64,000 nucleotides of DNA from Sphingorhabdus profundilacus (GTDB taxonomy: Bacteria; Pseudomonadota; Alphaproteobacteria; Sphingomonadales; Sphingomonadaceae): NCBI RefSeq assembly GCF_009769755.1, contig NZ_SDWJ01000002.1:62001-126000 (forward strand). The letters run 5' to 3'. The position numbers and the translations under genes are program-made. The notes under the pieces were generated by a model, which saw only the letters and a list, made by a program, of their open reading frames with translations, made no database searches and had not been told where the DNA came from. This document shows, piece by piece, positions 9,037 to 18,065 of the stretch (positions are counted from its first letter, which is position 1; each line of letters starts with the position of its first letter).

Positions 9037-11123
9037 ATTTTCGCCCGTATCGTGAACCGCCCATTGATCGGTGCGCCCGTCGAAATATTGTTATTGTTAT
9101 GCGCGTCCGAGAAATATGTGGTGTCGAATAGATTTTCGATGTTCAGTTGCAACTGCACATTGTCGCTCACATCATAATAGAACGCTGCGTCAACCCGGGT
9201 AAAGGACGGTAACCGTGTCGTCGTCGCACTTGTCCGGATGGCGGCGAACTGGCTGGATTGGTGGATGATCCCAACGCCAGCGGCAAAACGGTCGTTAAAG
9301 TCATAGCGGTTCCACAGGCTGGCCTGATGCTTTGGCACCTGCCCTAGTCGGACGCTATCATTGCCCGCCAACGCTGCATCCTGATAGCTATATCCACCAT
9401 GCACTTGCCATTGCGATGTAATTTGACCAGCGACAGAAAACTCCACCCCTTTGGTCCGTGTTTCACCCACATTTATCGTCACCAGCGGGTTAGCGGGATT
9501 GGGCGTCGTCGCATTGCTGCGGTCAAGTTGAAACAACGCCAAGGTCACATTCAAATTTGGCCTGATATCCCATTTCGCGCCGATTTCGTAATTTGTGAAC
9601 TTTTCCGGTGCCAAATTCTGCTGGGTGACCGACAAGGTCAGAAACTGGTCGCCCGAACGTGGCAGGAACGATTGGCTATAGCTGCTGTAGAGTGAAATAT
9701 TTTCACGCGGTTTGATGATCAATCCGACGCGCGGACTGATTTTGTCATCCTTGCGCGCAAAAGGACGATCCACCACCGGGAAAAGGTCCACGCCTTCGAT
9801 GTCAAATCGGTCATAGCGCAACCCGGCCACGACATCGACATTCTCACCAATGCTGATCTGGTCCTGGACATAGGCCGAGAAAAATTCGACATCTGAAACA
9901 GTGTTGCGGTTCGGCACGTTGAAAGTGACTGTCGGGAAGACCGGGTTGGCCAAATTGAATGTTGATGACGACAATGTGCCATTGACGCGGCTGTTGGTCG
10001 ACTGTTGATCGCCATATTCAATACCGAACAGCAATTTGTGTGCCAACGGGCCGGTCGAGATATCCCAAACCAGATTGCTTTGCGCGATGAAGTTTTTCCG
10101 CGTGGTCGGGTCACTATAGGCGGACAGCGCCACCGTTCCATTTTGCGCGGTCGCTGCACCATTGGCGAACACATTTTCGTAAGTCTTGTCATAATCGCCG
10201 TACAACACGGTTCCACTGAAGCTCAGATTGTCGGCAATCTGTCCATCAAGCCTTAGCTTGGCAATCTGCGCCTCCAGCCAGGTTCGGTTGACCCCGGGAA
10301 CGCCAAAAAATTGGTCGCGAAAACCGCTGATCGGTTTGTTTGGCTGACCCGCAGCGGTCGCAATCGAAGGTACACCGCGGTCGGTGACCCGGTCATCATC
10401 GACATATTCATAAGAAAGCCCAAGCTTCCAATCCTCACCGAGTTTAAATGCGATGTAAGGATTCCAAGCATAGCGCCAGCCGTCAACGAAATCCCGATGG
10501 TTATTTTGCTCTTCATAAACAGCATTCAGTCGCACCGCGATCGCATCATTCAAAGGCGCATTCAGGTCAGCCGATATGTCATAAGCGCCAAAGCTGTTGA
10601 TACTGGCATGCCCTGCATAAAAGGCCTCGGTCTGTGGGGATTTCTGGACACGGTTGATGATACCGCCGCCGCCGCCACGGCCGAAGATCAAGGCATAAGG
10701 GCCTTTCAGGATTTCGACCCGTTCAATATTATACAGGCCACGATAATATTGGACATCGTCGCGGACACCATCGAGGAAAAAGTCGGCGGTTGTGTTTTGG
10801 CCGCGCAAGGTTATCTGGTCCCGATTACCCTCGCCCTGCCCGACGGTAACGCCCGGGACATAATGCAGGACATCGGCTAACGAATAATGCGCCTGATCGT
10901 CCAATTGTTCACGGGTAACAACGCTAATGCTTTGCGGGATATCGAGCAGCGGTGTGTCCGTTTTTGTTGCGGTGATCGAATTGGACGCAACATAACCCTC
11001 GCTGGCACCGGTTACGATAATGGTGCGGCTGTCGTCGTCATATGCCGCGTCTTCGGCAAGGACGGGCTTGCTCGTCAAAATGGCGGCCGTGATGGCGATG
11101 GTAGATGGTATTGAATAACGCAC
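9033..11123 (-). CDS. TonB-dependent siderophore receptor
   Basis: The 696-residue outer-membrane receptor has a signal peptide ending VLA before EDAAYDDD, a plug domain (about 40-190, with LLDIPQSISVVTREQLDDQ and the LKGPYALIFGRGGGGG hinge) and a 22-strand barrel ending in an aromatic-rich terminal strand. It should import a ferric siderophore or similar chelate with TonB energy. The GTG at 11123 is preferred because AAAGGGG sits six bases upstream and translation then begins directly at the signal peptide; the ORF from 11165 would add 14 residues. Fur-like dyads lie upstream, consistent with iron repression. No siderophore synthesis genes are nearby. Confidence 0.93.
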   Translation of the reverse strand: MRYSIPSTIAITAAILTSKPVLAEDAAYDDDSRTIIVTGASEGYVASNSITATKTDTPLLDIPQSISVVTREQLDDQAHYSLADVLHYVPGVTVGQGEGNRDQITLRGQNTTADFFLDGVRDDVQYYRGLYNIERVEILKGPYALIFGRGGGGGIINRVQKSPQTEAFYAGHASINSFGAYDISADLNAPLNDAIAVRLNAVYEEQNNHRDFVDGWRYAWNPYIAFKLGEDWKLGLSYEYVDDDRVTDRGVPSIATAAGQPNKPISGFRDQFFGVPGVNRTWLEAQIAKLRLDGQIADNLSFSGTVLYGDYDKTYENVFANGAATAQNGTVALSAYSDPTTRKNFIAQSNLVWDISTGPLAHKLLFGIEYGDQQSTNSRVNGTLSSSTFNLANPVFPTVTFNVPNRNTVSDVEFFSAYVQDQISIGENVDVVAGLRYDRFDIEGVDLFPVVDRPFARKDDKISPRVGLIIKPRENISLYSSYSQSFLPRSGDQFLTLSVTQQNLAPEKFTNYEIGAKWDIRPNLNVTLALFQLDRSNATTPNPANPLVTINVGETRTKGVEFSVAGQITSQWQVHGGYSYQDAALAGNDSVRLGQVPKHQASLWNRYDFNDRFAAGVGIIHQSSQFAAIRTSATTTRLPSFTRVDAAFYYDVSDNVQLQLNIENLFDTTYFSDAHNNNNISTGAPINGRFTIRAKI

Positions 11124-11146
11124 TGGAACCCCTTTAACTTCTATAA

Positions 11147-11161
11147 TGCGAATGAATCGCA
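11147..11161. promoter_or_regulatory. Fur-like dyad TGCGAATGAATCGCA upstream of the siderophore receptor
   Basis: The 15-base sequence is palindromic except for its central five bases and resembles alphaproteobacterial Fur/Irr-type iron boxes (TGC-GAAT-type arms). It lies 24 bases upstream of the receptor GTG, a position expected to block transcription. Assignment to Fur is inferred from the pattern and the target gene. Confidence 0.55.
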
Positions 11162-11180
11162 ACATATGTCCGTGTCGTTA

Positions 11181-11216
11181 TTGCGAATTGTTATCATATG
11201 CAAATATAATTCGCAC
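11181..11216. promoter_or_regulatory. Second iron-box-like region between the receptor and arsC genes
   Basis: TGCGAATT (11182-11189) and AATTCGCA (11208-11215) are inverted copies, and the interior TGCGAATTGTTATCA read on the other strand as TGATAACAATTCGCA matches the 7-1-7 form of Fur boxes in most positions. With the dyad at 11147 it suggests a multi-site iron operator between two divergent genes. Confidence 0.5.
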
Positions 11217-11295
11217 ATTCCCGTCAAAGTTTTTTGCAACTCACCTGTTCGGGCGATATGCAACAGTCTCCGAAAACAGATTAAAGGCAATTCAC

Positions 11296-11643
11296 ATGTT
11301 GGCGACTATCTGGCACAATCCCAATTGCGGTACCTCGCGCAAAACATTGGAAATTTTGCAATCGGCACCCGATGTCGAATTGACCGTCCACCATTATCTC
11401 GACAAACCTTTTGAACGCGGCAAGCTTGTTCAACTTTTCCATGATGCAGGCCTGACACCCCGCGAAGCATTGCGGACGAGGGGATCGCCTGCCGAAGAAC
11501 TGGGGCTACTCGAAGGGGCCTCTGCCGATGCCATTCTGGATGCCATGGTCTTGCACCCGATCTTGGTCGAGCGGCCATTTGTGGAAACCGAAAAAGGCGT
11601 GCTGCTGTGTCGGCCTCAGGAAAAGATATTTGAAATACTTTAA
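11296..11643 (+). CDS. ArsC-family arsenate reductase-like protein
   Basis: The 115-residue protein is the size of glutaredoxin-coupled ArsC. The N-terminal WHNPNCGTSRKTLEIL carries Cys11 in the C-G-T-S-R context of the active site, and the C-terminal VERPFVETEKGVLLCRP matches the family's substrate-proximal R-P motif. It may reduce arsenate, but no other ars gene is present and many chromosomal ArsC-like proteins are of the YffB/Spx type with unknown role. The ATG at 11296 gives the normal N-terminus; the longer frame crosses the promoter region. The gene is divergent from the iron receptor. Confidence 0.85.
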   Translation: MLATIWHNPNCGTSRKTLEILQSAPDVELTVHHYLDKPFERGKLVQLFHDAGLTPREALRTRGSPAEELGLLEGASADAILDAMVLHPILVERPFVETEKGVLLCRPQEKIFEIL

Positions 11644-11655
11644 CCGGCTTTGGTG

Positions 11656-14007
11656 CTAAGCGACATTGCGCCTTGGGCCTTTGAACAGTTCAAGGCTATC
11701 GGCAAAAACCATGGGTCGCCCGAAATAATAGCCCTGTATTTTCTTGCAGCCCAATTGCTGGATCATGGCCAGCTCGCTCTCGGTTTCAACGCCTTCTGCT
11801 GTTGTGGCGATATTCAGACTGTCGGCAAGGGCAACAACGGCGCGAATGATCGCGAGGCTTTCAGCTTTATTCTTTGCCGCACCCTGCACAAAGCTGCGGT
11901 CGACCTTGATCGTGTCAAACCGGACATTGCGTAAATATCCGAGCGAGGAATATCCCGTTCCAAAATCGTCGAGCGAGAGTTTGATACCCAGTCCGCGCAG
12001 CCGGTCCAGCACTTGCACCGCCAATGTGCCGTCGCGCAGAAATATGCTTTCGGTCACTTCCAGTTCCAGCCGCCATGCGGGCATACCACTATCGTGTAAT
12101 GCAGAAATAACGGTTTCCACAAAATTGGTGCTGGTCAACTGGTCCACCGAAATGTTGACCGCAACCCGTGTTGTTTCGGGCCAGCTCATCGCGTCTTTAC
12201 ATGCACGGCGCAGAACAAAGTCGCCAATAGGGACGATCAACCGCGCATCTTCTGCCACTGGTATGAATTTCGCTGGCGATACATTCCCGAACTTCGGGTT
12301 ATTCCACCGCAGCAGGGCTTCGAAACCAACCAAAATATTGTCACCATCAGCATTGACGACGGGTTGATATTCGACGTGCAGTTGCTCGCGTTCAAGCGCA
12401 TTTCGCAGTTCGAATTCCATCAGCCTGCGCTCTTCGGCATTGGCGTGCAGCTTGTGCTGGTAATTATGGTGCGTGTTTCCACCCTGATCTTTTGACCGGT
12501 ATAAAGCCAGATCGGCGCTCCGCATCAGCAGTTCAACGGTCCGCCCATCCATTGGCCCCAATGCGCTGCCGATGCTCGCCCCAATATACAGGGTGTTTTG
12601 ATCAATCTCATAAGGCCGTGAAAGGCTTTCGATGATACGCCGCGCCAACGCCGACACATATTTGCTATCGGTCGCGTCTTTGATAACCACCGCAAACTCG
12701 TCACCGCCCAGGCGGCCACATAATTCGTTGTCCGACATTATCAATTGCAATCGCCTTGCAACCTGCGCCAGCAAACGGTCGCCGACCGGGTGACCCAATG
12801 TATCATTGACGGCCTTGAACCGATCAAGATCGATCATCATAAAGCCGCAGCGACGGCGCCATTTATCCGCATCAGTCAATGCCTCGGCCAAAGTCTCGGT
12901 CAGTTGCAGCCGGTTGGGCAAGCCCGTCAGGGTATCGAAGCGCGCCAGATGGGAAATCTTGTCCGCCGATTCACGTTGCTCGGTTACGTCCGACCCGACA
13001 CCTCTGAATCCCAGAAAGCTGCCGTCTTCGGCATGGCGCGGCGAGGCTGATAATTCCCACCAACGGGTGATGCCCTTGATAGTGACGGGTACGATCAGGT
13101 TACTAAAGGATTCGCGGCGTTTTAGCCGGTCAGCAAGGCTGTGCAATGCCTCGGGATATTGGCCCTTTTCCCAAGCATCACCGGCAATGAGTTTCAAAAG
13201 CGGTTGCCCTTCGATGATTTTGGCATCTTCGCCCAATGCATAGGCAAATCGGGGCGACACATGAGTGGCGCACCGCGACGTATCTGTCTGCCAAAGCCAA
13301 TCCGCGCCGCTATCTTCAAATTCACGCAGCAAAAGGCTCACCGTTTCCGATTTTTCCTGAACAATGCTGTTGGCCACTTCGAACAATATCTGCGCTCGGG
13401 CGGAACGCAAGCACGCCATAATCAGCAACGCCCCTATGCCGCAGGACGACACGGTCAGATAATAGCCGCCATGATAAATGAAACCGAGACCGGCACACAG
13501 GCTGGTTATACTGATAAAGATGGTCGCCGCCATCGGTGCAGTTGGCAGCAGCAATGAGGCATAGACCATCATCCCGAGCACGATGGACCATAGCCCGAGC
13601 AGTTCCATGATTGAACCGCTGGTTCCAAGAAACCCGAAAGCCGACCCCCACATGACGGCGGTTATGGCCGAATGGGCATTAAGTTTGTTGACATCTTCCC
13701 GGTTCAATTGGGGGCGATCCCACACCCATTTTGTCCCGAACTGGTGAAAAGAATATAGATGAAAGCCGCTAAAAATCACCGCCCATGATGCAGTCGCCCA
13801 AACCGGCGCAACGCCCTTATACAGAAAAATCGCCATGATCGCACAGACCAGATTCAATGCCACGCGCAGGGTTGTGCGTTGGCGCATGGTCCTTGCCTGG
13901 ATACCGCGCATGATGTCGCCATCCATGCCTACTGGCTCGGCAAGGCCCAATAACGCCTTGAACGAAAGCTCGCTTGGCAATTCCAGATACGCGTCTTTTT
14001 TTATCAC
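11656..14007 (-). CDS. Membrane PAS-GGDEF-EAL cyclic-di-GMP enzyme
   Basis: The 783-residue protein has about six membrane helices (50-215), a PAS domain (about 230-350), a GGDEF domain with intact GGDEF in CGRLGGDEFAVVI, and an EAL domain (about 525-775) with EALLRW, DDFGTGYSSL and KVDRSFV. Both catalytic signatures are intact, so it could make or degrade cyclic-di-GMP; in such hybrids one activity often dominates. The inhibitory I-site RxxD is not seen, since the expected place reads SDNE. The start is a GTG with weak ribosome-binding signal, so an internal start is possible. It lies 12 bases from the convergent arsC end. Confidence 0.93.
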   Translation of the reverse strand: MIKKDAYLELPSELSFKALLGLAEPVGMDGDIMRGIQARTMRQRTTLRVALNLVCAIMAIFLYKGVAPVWATASWAVIFSGFHLYSFHQFGTKWVWDRPQLNREDVNKLNAHSAITAVMWGSAFGFLGTSGSIMELLGLWSIVLGMMVYASLLLPTAPMAATIFISITSLCAGLGFIYHGGYYLTVSSCGIGALLIMACLRSARAQILFEVANSIVQEKSETVSLLLREFEDSGADWLWQTDTSRCATHVSPRFAYALGEDAKIIEGQPLLKLIAGDAWEKGQYPEALHSLADRLKRRESFSNLIVPVTIKGITRWWELSASPRHAEDGSFLGFRGVGSDVTEQRESADKISHLARFDTLTGLPNRLQLTETLAEALTDADKWRRRCGFMMIDLDRFKAVNDTLGHPVGDRLLAQVARRLQLIMSDNELCGRLGGDEFAVVIKDATDSKYVSALARRIIESLSRPYEIDQNTLYIGASIGSALGPMDGRTVELLMRSADLALYRSKDQGGNTHHNYQHKLHANAEERRLMEFELRNALEREQLHVEYQPVVNADGDNILVGFEALLRWNNPKFGNVSPAKFIPVAEDARLIVPIGDFVLRRACKDAMSWPETTRVAVNISVDQLTSTNFVETVISALHDSGMPAWRLELEVTESIFLRDGTLAVQVLDRLRGLGIKLSLDDFGTGYSSLGYLRNVRFDTIKVDRSFVQGAAKNKAESLAIIRAVVALADSLNIATTAEGVETESELAMIQQLGCKKIQGYYFGRPMVFADSLELFKGPRRNVA

Positions 14008-14151
14008 CTGTTTCGTTTAGCGCGCGAACCTTACTCAAAGGTAATCATGCACCACGAAATATCGCGTTGGGGTACAATTTTATTGTTGAAAATCAACGGT
14101 TCCTAAACTTTACCGGATATCAACCAATTTACGTAGGGGGAAGCCTTCAGG

Positions 14152-15891
14152 CTATGCTGCAATTGCATAGGGCTGTATCTCTCCGGAAAGATATAGATTA
14201 CGGGCCTTTGCCCGGCTCATTTTGCCGGAACTTGTCCGCGGTAACGTCCGTGGCGGAACCAATTCGACAACGCAGTTCATACCCGTAACTGACCGGACCT
14301 TGTCGCGGATCTGCTCACGGAGCTTGGCGCGTTCATCTTCATCGGTTGTGCGGCATTGGACAAGCACGGCAGGGGTTTCTTCGCCACCGGGTGTCGTGAC
14401 GGAAAAGGCAGCGATATCACCGGCTTTGAACCCGGGGAGCTGTTCCACCGCCCATTCGATATCTTGCGGCCAATGGTTCTTGCCATTGATGATGATCATG
14501 TCCTTGGCGCGGCCAACAATGTAGATATAACCCTTCGACATATAGCCCATATCGCCAGTGTCGAGCCATCCATCGACCAGACAGGCGTCCGTCGATTCCT
14601 TGTCGCGGAAATATTCCTTCATCAAGGACGGCCCGCTGCACCACACTTTACCGATTGTTTTGTCCGCCAGACACGCGCCATTTTCGTCACGGATCTGGAT
14701 GGTCATATCCTTGACCGCCTTGCCGCAATTCACGATAGCGCGATAGCGGATCGGCCGATCCGCAGCGCCCGGATGTCCGGTGAGCTCGGTTTCCTCGACA
14801 AGTTCCACCTGAATGCCTTCGCCCGGTGGCATGATCGACACTGCCAAGGTTGTCTCGGCAAGGCCATAGCTCGGTAAAAAGGACGAAGCCTTGAAACCCG
14901 CATCGCCGAATGCGTCGACAAAAGCCTGCATGACATCTGGACGGATCATGTCTGCCCCGTTTCCGGCAAGCCGCCATTTCGACAGGTCGAACCGGTCGTT
15001 GACATGGCTCTGGCTGGATATCCGGCGCGCGCAAATGTCATAGCCAAAGGTCGGCGAATAGCTGATCACCGTTCCGTCGGCGGCGCTGATGACATCGAGC
15101 CAGGCAAGCGGGCGACGGGCAAAATCCTCGGTTTTCATGTAATCGGTCGACACCTGATTTGCCACCGGCGACAGGAAGCACCCGACCAGGCCCATGTCAT
15201 GATACCATGGCAACCATGATACGCAGCGGTCATTCTCGGTCACTTCCATCCCGTGCGAGTGCGCCGAAAGATTGTTGAGCAAAGCCTTGTGCGTTACCGC
15301 CACGCCATGCGGAAAGCGCGTCGATCCACTGCTATATTGTAAATAGCAGATTTCGTCAGGTGACGCCTGCGGCAATTCGGATTTGAGGGCGATGCGGTCT
15401 GAAAAGCCCTCCCAATCCAGTCCCTCGACGCCGCATGCCATGGCCGCTTCGCCCGCCATTTCGGACAATTCGGCCGGGTAGAGCAAAATCTTGGGATCGC
15501 AACTTTTGAGCTGGACCGACAATTGATCGACATAGCTTTCCTTGCCGCCAAAGGAAGTCGGCAGCGGCAATGGCACCGGCCACGCACCGGCGTAGACGCA
15601 ACCAAAGAACAGCGCGGCAAAATCGGATCCAGTTTCGGCAACCAGCGCGACACGGTCGCCTTTTTCAATGCCGTGGCCGATCAGGCGATAGGCCATTTGC
15701 AGCGCATCGCCGCGCATTTCGCGGTACGGATAGGGCCGCGCTAAGGCCCCGCGCATGTCGTGGAAATTCAATCCGCGATTGCCGGTAGCGGCATAGTCCA
15801 GCGCTTCGCCCAATGTTGCAAAATCCGAAAAACGGCGTGGCAAGCTGTCTTGCGTCGGCGTGCTCGAAAGTTCGCTCATATTGTTTCCCAT
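14152..15891 (-). CDS. Fatty acyl-AMP ligase (FAAL-like, ANL superfamily)
   Basis: The 579-residue adenylating enzyme resembles fatty acyl-AMP ligases that activate fatty acids and hand them to an acyl carrier protein. The P-loop-like A3 motif is CYLQYSSGSTRFPHG (about 177-191), the A5 region is FLPSYGLAETTLAVS, and the A7 motif DTGDMGY is intact near residue 440; the extra segment that bars CoA use in FAALs cannot be verified by eye. No acyl carrier protein, polyketide synthase or NRPS gene is adjacent, so the acceptor is unknown. Two starts are possible: ATG at 15891 or the ATG at 15879, the latter preceded by GGGAA. Confidence 0.88.
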   Translation of the reverse strand: MGNNMSELSSTPTQDSLPRRFSDFATLGEALDYAATGNRGLNFHDMRGALARPYPYREMRGDALQMAYRLIGHGIEKGDRVALVAETGSDFAALFFGCVYAGAWPVPLPLPTSFGGKESYVDQLSVQLKSCDPKILLYPAELSEMAGEAAMACGVEGLDWEGFSDRIALKSELPQASPDEICYLQYSSGSTRFPHGVAVTHKALLNNLSAHSHGMEVTENDRCVSWLPWYHDMGLVGCFLSPVANQVSTDYMKTEDFARRPLAWLDVISAADGTVISYSPTFGYDICARRISSQSHVNDRFDLSKWRLAGNGADMIRPDVMQAFVDAFGDAGFKASSFLPSYGLAETTLAVSIMPPGEGIQVELVEETELTGHPGAADRPIRYRAIVNCGKAVKDMTIQIRDENGACLADKTIGKVWCSGPSLMKEYFRDKESTDACLVDGWLDTGDMGYMSKGYIYIVGRAKDMIIINGKNHWPQDIEWAVEQLPGFKAGDIAAFSVTTPGGEETPAVLVQCRTTDEDERAKLREQIRDKVRSVTGMNCVVELVPPRTLPRTSSGKMSRAKARNLYLSGEIQPYAIAA

Positions 15892-15993
15892 TAATTTCAG
15901 GACCCACGTCCACGTTACAATTTTGTTAAGGTGATGGTTTAGTCACTGATACCAGTTCAAAATTCGACCCGACTGTGGCAAGAATAGGGCGCA

Positions 15994-16524
15994 ATGAGCA
16001 GACACCCCGCCAAAACCCCGCCGCCGCCGTTGAATGCGGAACGGATGCGCGGTTTGGCGCTGCACTATGTCGGTAAATATGCAACAAGCCAGGCAAAGCT
16101 CGCCAGCTATCTTCGGCGAAAGATCAACGAACGGGGTTGGGACGATGCCAGCGGCCCCGATGTCGATGCGCTAACCGAAAGATTATGCGAACTGGGCTAT
16201 ATCAACGACGCACAATTTGCCGAGGCGCGCAGCCGGACACTTGTCCGGCGCGGCTTTGGCAAAAGGCGCCTGGATGATGATCTGCGGGCCGCCGGCATTG
16301 CCGAACAGGACAGGGTTAATGCGCGCGAAGAGGCAGACCGGTCCCGCTTTGCCGCGGCTGAGAATTTTGCCCGGCGCAAACGCATCGGTCCATTCGCCAA
16401 AGAAGCCGCCCCGCCGGAAAAAAGACAAAAGCAATTGCGGGCTTTTCTTCGCGCAGGCCACGCATTTGATTTGGCGAAACGGTTCGTCTATGCGGACCCC
16501 GAAGAAGTTATCGAAGGGCTGTGA
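15994..16524 (+). CDS. recX: RecX-family regulatory protein
   Basis: The 176-residue protein has the three-helix repeats of RecX, which binds RecA filaments and limits recombinase activity. The region RMRGLALHYVGKYATSQAKL leads into YLRRKINERGW and LCELGYINDAQFAEARSRTLVRRGFGKRRL, the most conserved RecX block. It is not linked to recA here. The ATG follows a 100-base spacer shared with the divergent acyl-AMP ligase. A downstream gap of 164 bases separates it from a LuxR-type gene, so it may be monocistronic. Confidence 0.88.
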   Translation: MSRHPAKTPPPPLNAERMRGLALHYVGKYATSQAKLASYLRRKINERGWDDASGPDVDALTERLCELGYINDAQFAEARSRTLVRRGFGKRRLDDDLRAAGIAEQDRVNAREEADRSRFAAAENFARRKRIGPFAKEAAPPEKRQKQLRAFLRAGHAFDLAKRFVYADPEEVIEGL

Positions 16525-16604
16525 CCGGTATCTGTGTCGCGGTGCCAAAGTTCACCCAACTATCCCAATCGGAAATTTGGTAAGGCACTATTGGATAATT
16601 ATGA

Positions 16605-16627
16605 TGGTTTATCACTATCATAAACCA
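16605..16627. promoter_or_regulatory. Inverted repeat TGGTTTAT-N7-ATAAACCA, possible operator
   Basis: Two perfect 8-base arms are separated by seven bases in an AT-rich gap 61 bases upstream of the LuxR-type gene. The spacing fits a dimeric regulator site, possibly autoregulatory; no binding protein can be named. Confidence 0.4.
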
Positions 16628-16688
16628 AATTGACAAATTTTATCCGAAAATTGTCGAAATCGACTGTAAAATCGTTTAACAATGTGGC

Positions 16689-17165
16689 GTGGGCATCGAA
16701 CAGGGACATCCAGTCACTCGTCTTAGCGCCGTTCAAATCGAAACGTTGCGCTTTGTCTACGCACATAAAAACTCGAAGGAAATCGCCCGGATCATGGGCG
16801 TGTCGTCCCACACGGTGGACGAGCGGATTCGCACTGCCATTCGGAAACTGGGCGTCGATTCCCGAACCAAGGCGGCCATCCTTGTCGCTGAACATCTCGA
16901 TCCCAACACCTATCAACCATTGAGTTATCAACCGTCCGTTATTGGTATCAAAGGAGAATTCGGTCACCCCTTAGGGCCTCAGCAGGAAGAATGGCAGCCG
17001 ACACCGATGTGGATGCGACCGCCCTTCCCCACCGAAAGGAGGCCACATAATACCGATTCATTTGGAGAGCGTTTGCTGTGGCCGGTGCTGATAGCCATGG
17101 GAACAATAATGGCTTTTGCCGCTCTCTATGCCGTAATGCTCGGACTGGGGGCAATGTTATCCTGA
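16689..17165 (+). CDS. LuxR-type HTH regulator with C-terminal membrane helix
   Basis: The 158-residue protein starts with a GerE/LuxR-type helix-turn-helix (about 10-65: LSAVQIETLRFVYAHKNSKEI then SSHTVDERIRTAIRKLG) and ends with one strong hydrophobic segment (about 130-155), with a polar linker between. It is therefore probably a membrane-tethered DNA-binding protein without a receiver or ligand domain. Similar small HTH proteins with a membrane tail recur in sphingomonads, with no known target. The start GTG has little ribosome-binding support. Three small genes follow closely on the same strand and may form an operon with it. Confidence 0.75.
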   Translation: MGIEQGHPVTRLSAVQIETLRFVYAHKNSKEIARIMGVSSHTVDERIRTAIRKLGVDSRTKAAILVAEHLDPNTYQPLSYQPSVIGIKGEFGHPLGPQQEEWQPTPMWMRPPFPTERRPHNTDSFGERLLWPVLIAMGTIMAFAALYAVMLGLGAMLS

Positions 17166-17233
17166 CCGAGCTTTCTCTCAAAAGAATCGAACACGGAACA
17201 GATCGTCGTTCGATTGGCTAAGGATACTGGACC

Positions 17234-17617
17234 ATGTTGAAACAAAGAGTAGTAGCTGCCGAAAAAATCGCTGCTGAACTTCACGAAGCTGAGGACGCCA
17301 TCGATCAAGCAATCATCAAACTCGCCAAATTGGCAGGAACCCTTCCGGTCGCACGGTTCGAAACAAACATGTCCGCCATCGTCGGCCAGGATGCAGTTAC
17401 AAAAGTAACGCAAGCTATCGCCGCCGCGGGCCAGGTGCGCCAAATGGTCACCGATGCCCACCATGCCCTAAGCGAAACCCAACGCCAGGTCGGCCTTGGT
17501 GCCCGCATGTTTGGTGCAGGCACAGACAAACCAAGATCGCCAGGTGCAACGGGGGATCGCAATGCAGCAAATGAAGCGGCCGATGAGGTCGTAATTCAAC
17601 CAAGAGCTGTCGCTTGA
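17234..17617 (+). CDS. Conserved hypothetical helical protein
   Basis: I do not recognise a named family. The 127 residues are mostly helical and alanine-rich (residues 1-95), with heptad-like spacing in EKIAAELHEAEDAIDQAIIK, then a disordered Pro/Gly/Ala tail. There is no signal peptide or membrane helix. The gene sits 68 bases behind the membrane-tethered HTH gene and four bases before a membrane protein gene, so the three are probably expressed together. The helical form would suit a small cytoplasmic structural or partner protein, which is only inference. Confidence 0.65.
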   Translation: MLKQRVVAAEKIAAELHEAEDAIDQAIIKLAKLAGTLPVARFETNMSAIVGQDAVTKVTQAIAAAGQVRQMVTDAHHALSETQRQVGLGARMFGAGTDKPRSPGATGDRNAANEAADEVVIQPRAVA

Positions 17618-17621
17618 GTTA

Positions 17622-18053
17622 ATGGAACCGCATGTCGCGACCTATTATGCCGTCCTGCTGGCTACAATAATCGCCGCCCATTGGCGCGGTGAATCTTGTG
17701 AAAAGGCGGGTGCGTGGATAGCGTTCTTCGGGTCTGTGGTGTCAAGCGCCGTGACCTGGGGTGGCATATGGGGAGCGTTTGCGGTTCCAATTTTCATCAT
17801 TGATCTTTTGGTTTTGGCGGGGTTCTGGTCCCTTGCGTTATTCAGTAGCCGTTTTTGGCCCTATTGGGCGACAGGATGGCAGTTGGTGGGGTTGCTGATT
17901 CATATACAGCGGTTGATGTTCGACGACATTTTGGAGAAGCCTTACGGGCTTTTGTCGATGTACATTGCCTATCCGATTTTGCTGGTCATTTTACTGTCGT
18001 CTTTACATTCGAAAACAGGTGCACATAACCATGGAAGGCTGAGCCACCGCTAA
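17622..18053 (+). CDS. Small four-helix membrane protein, unknown function
   Basis: The 143-residue product has about four hydrophobic helices (roughly 5-20, 28-72 as two helices, 80-100, 115-135) and a histidine-containing polar tail. No family motif is recognised. It begins only four bases behind the previous hypothetical gene and ends 12 bases before the winged-helix gene, which supports an operon of HTH regulator, helical protein, membrane protein and winged-helix protein. Confidence 0.65.
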   Translation: MEPHVATYYAVLLATIIAAHWRGESCEKAGAWIAFFGSVVSSAVTWGGIWGAFAVPIFIIDLLVLAGFWSLALFSSRFWPYWATGWQLVGLLIHIQRLMFDDILEKPYGLLSMYIAYPILLVILLSSLHSKTGAHNHGRLSHR

Positions 18054-18065
18054 AAAGGGGGCGGT

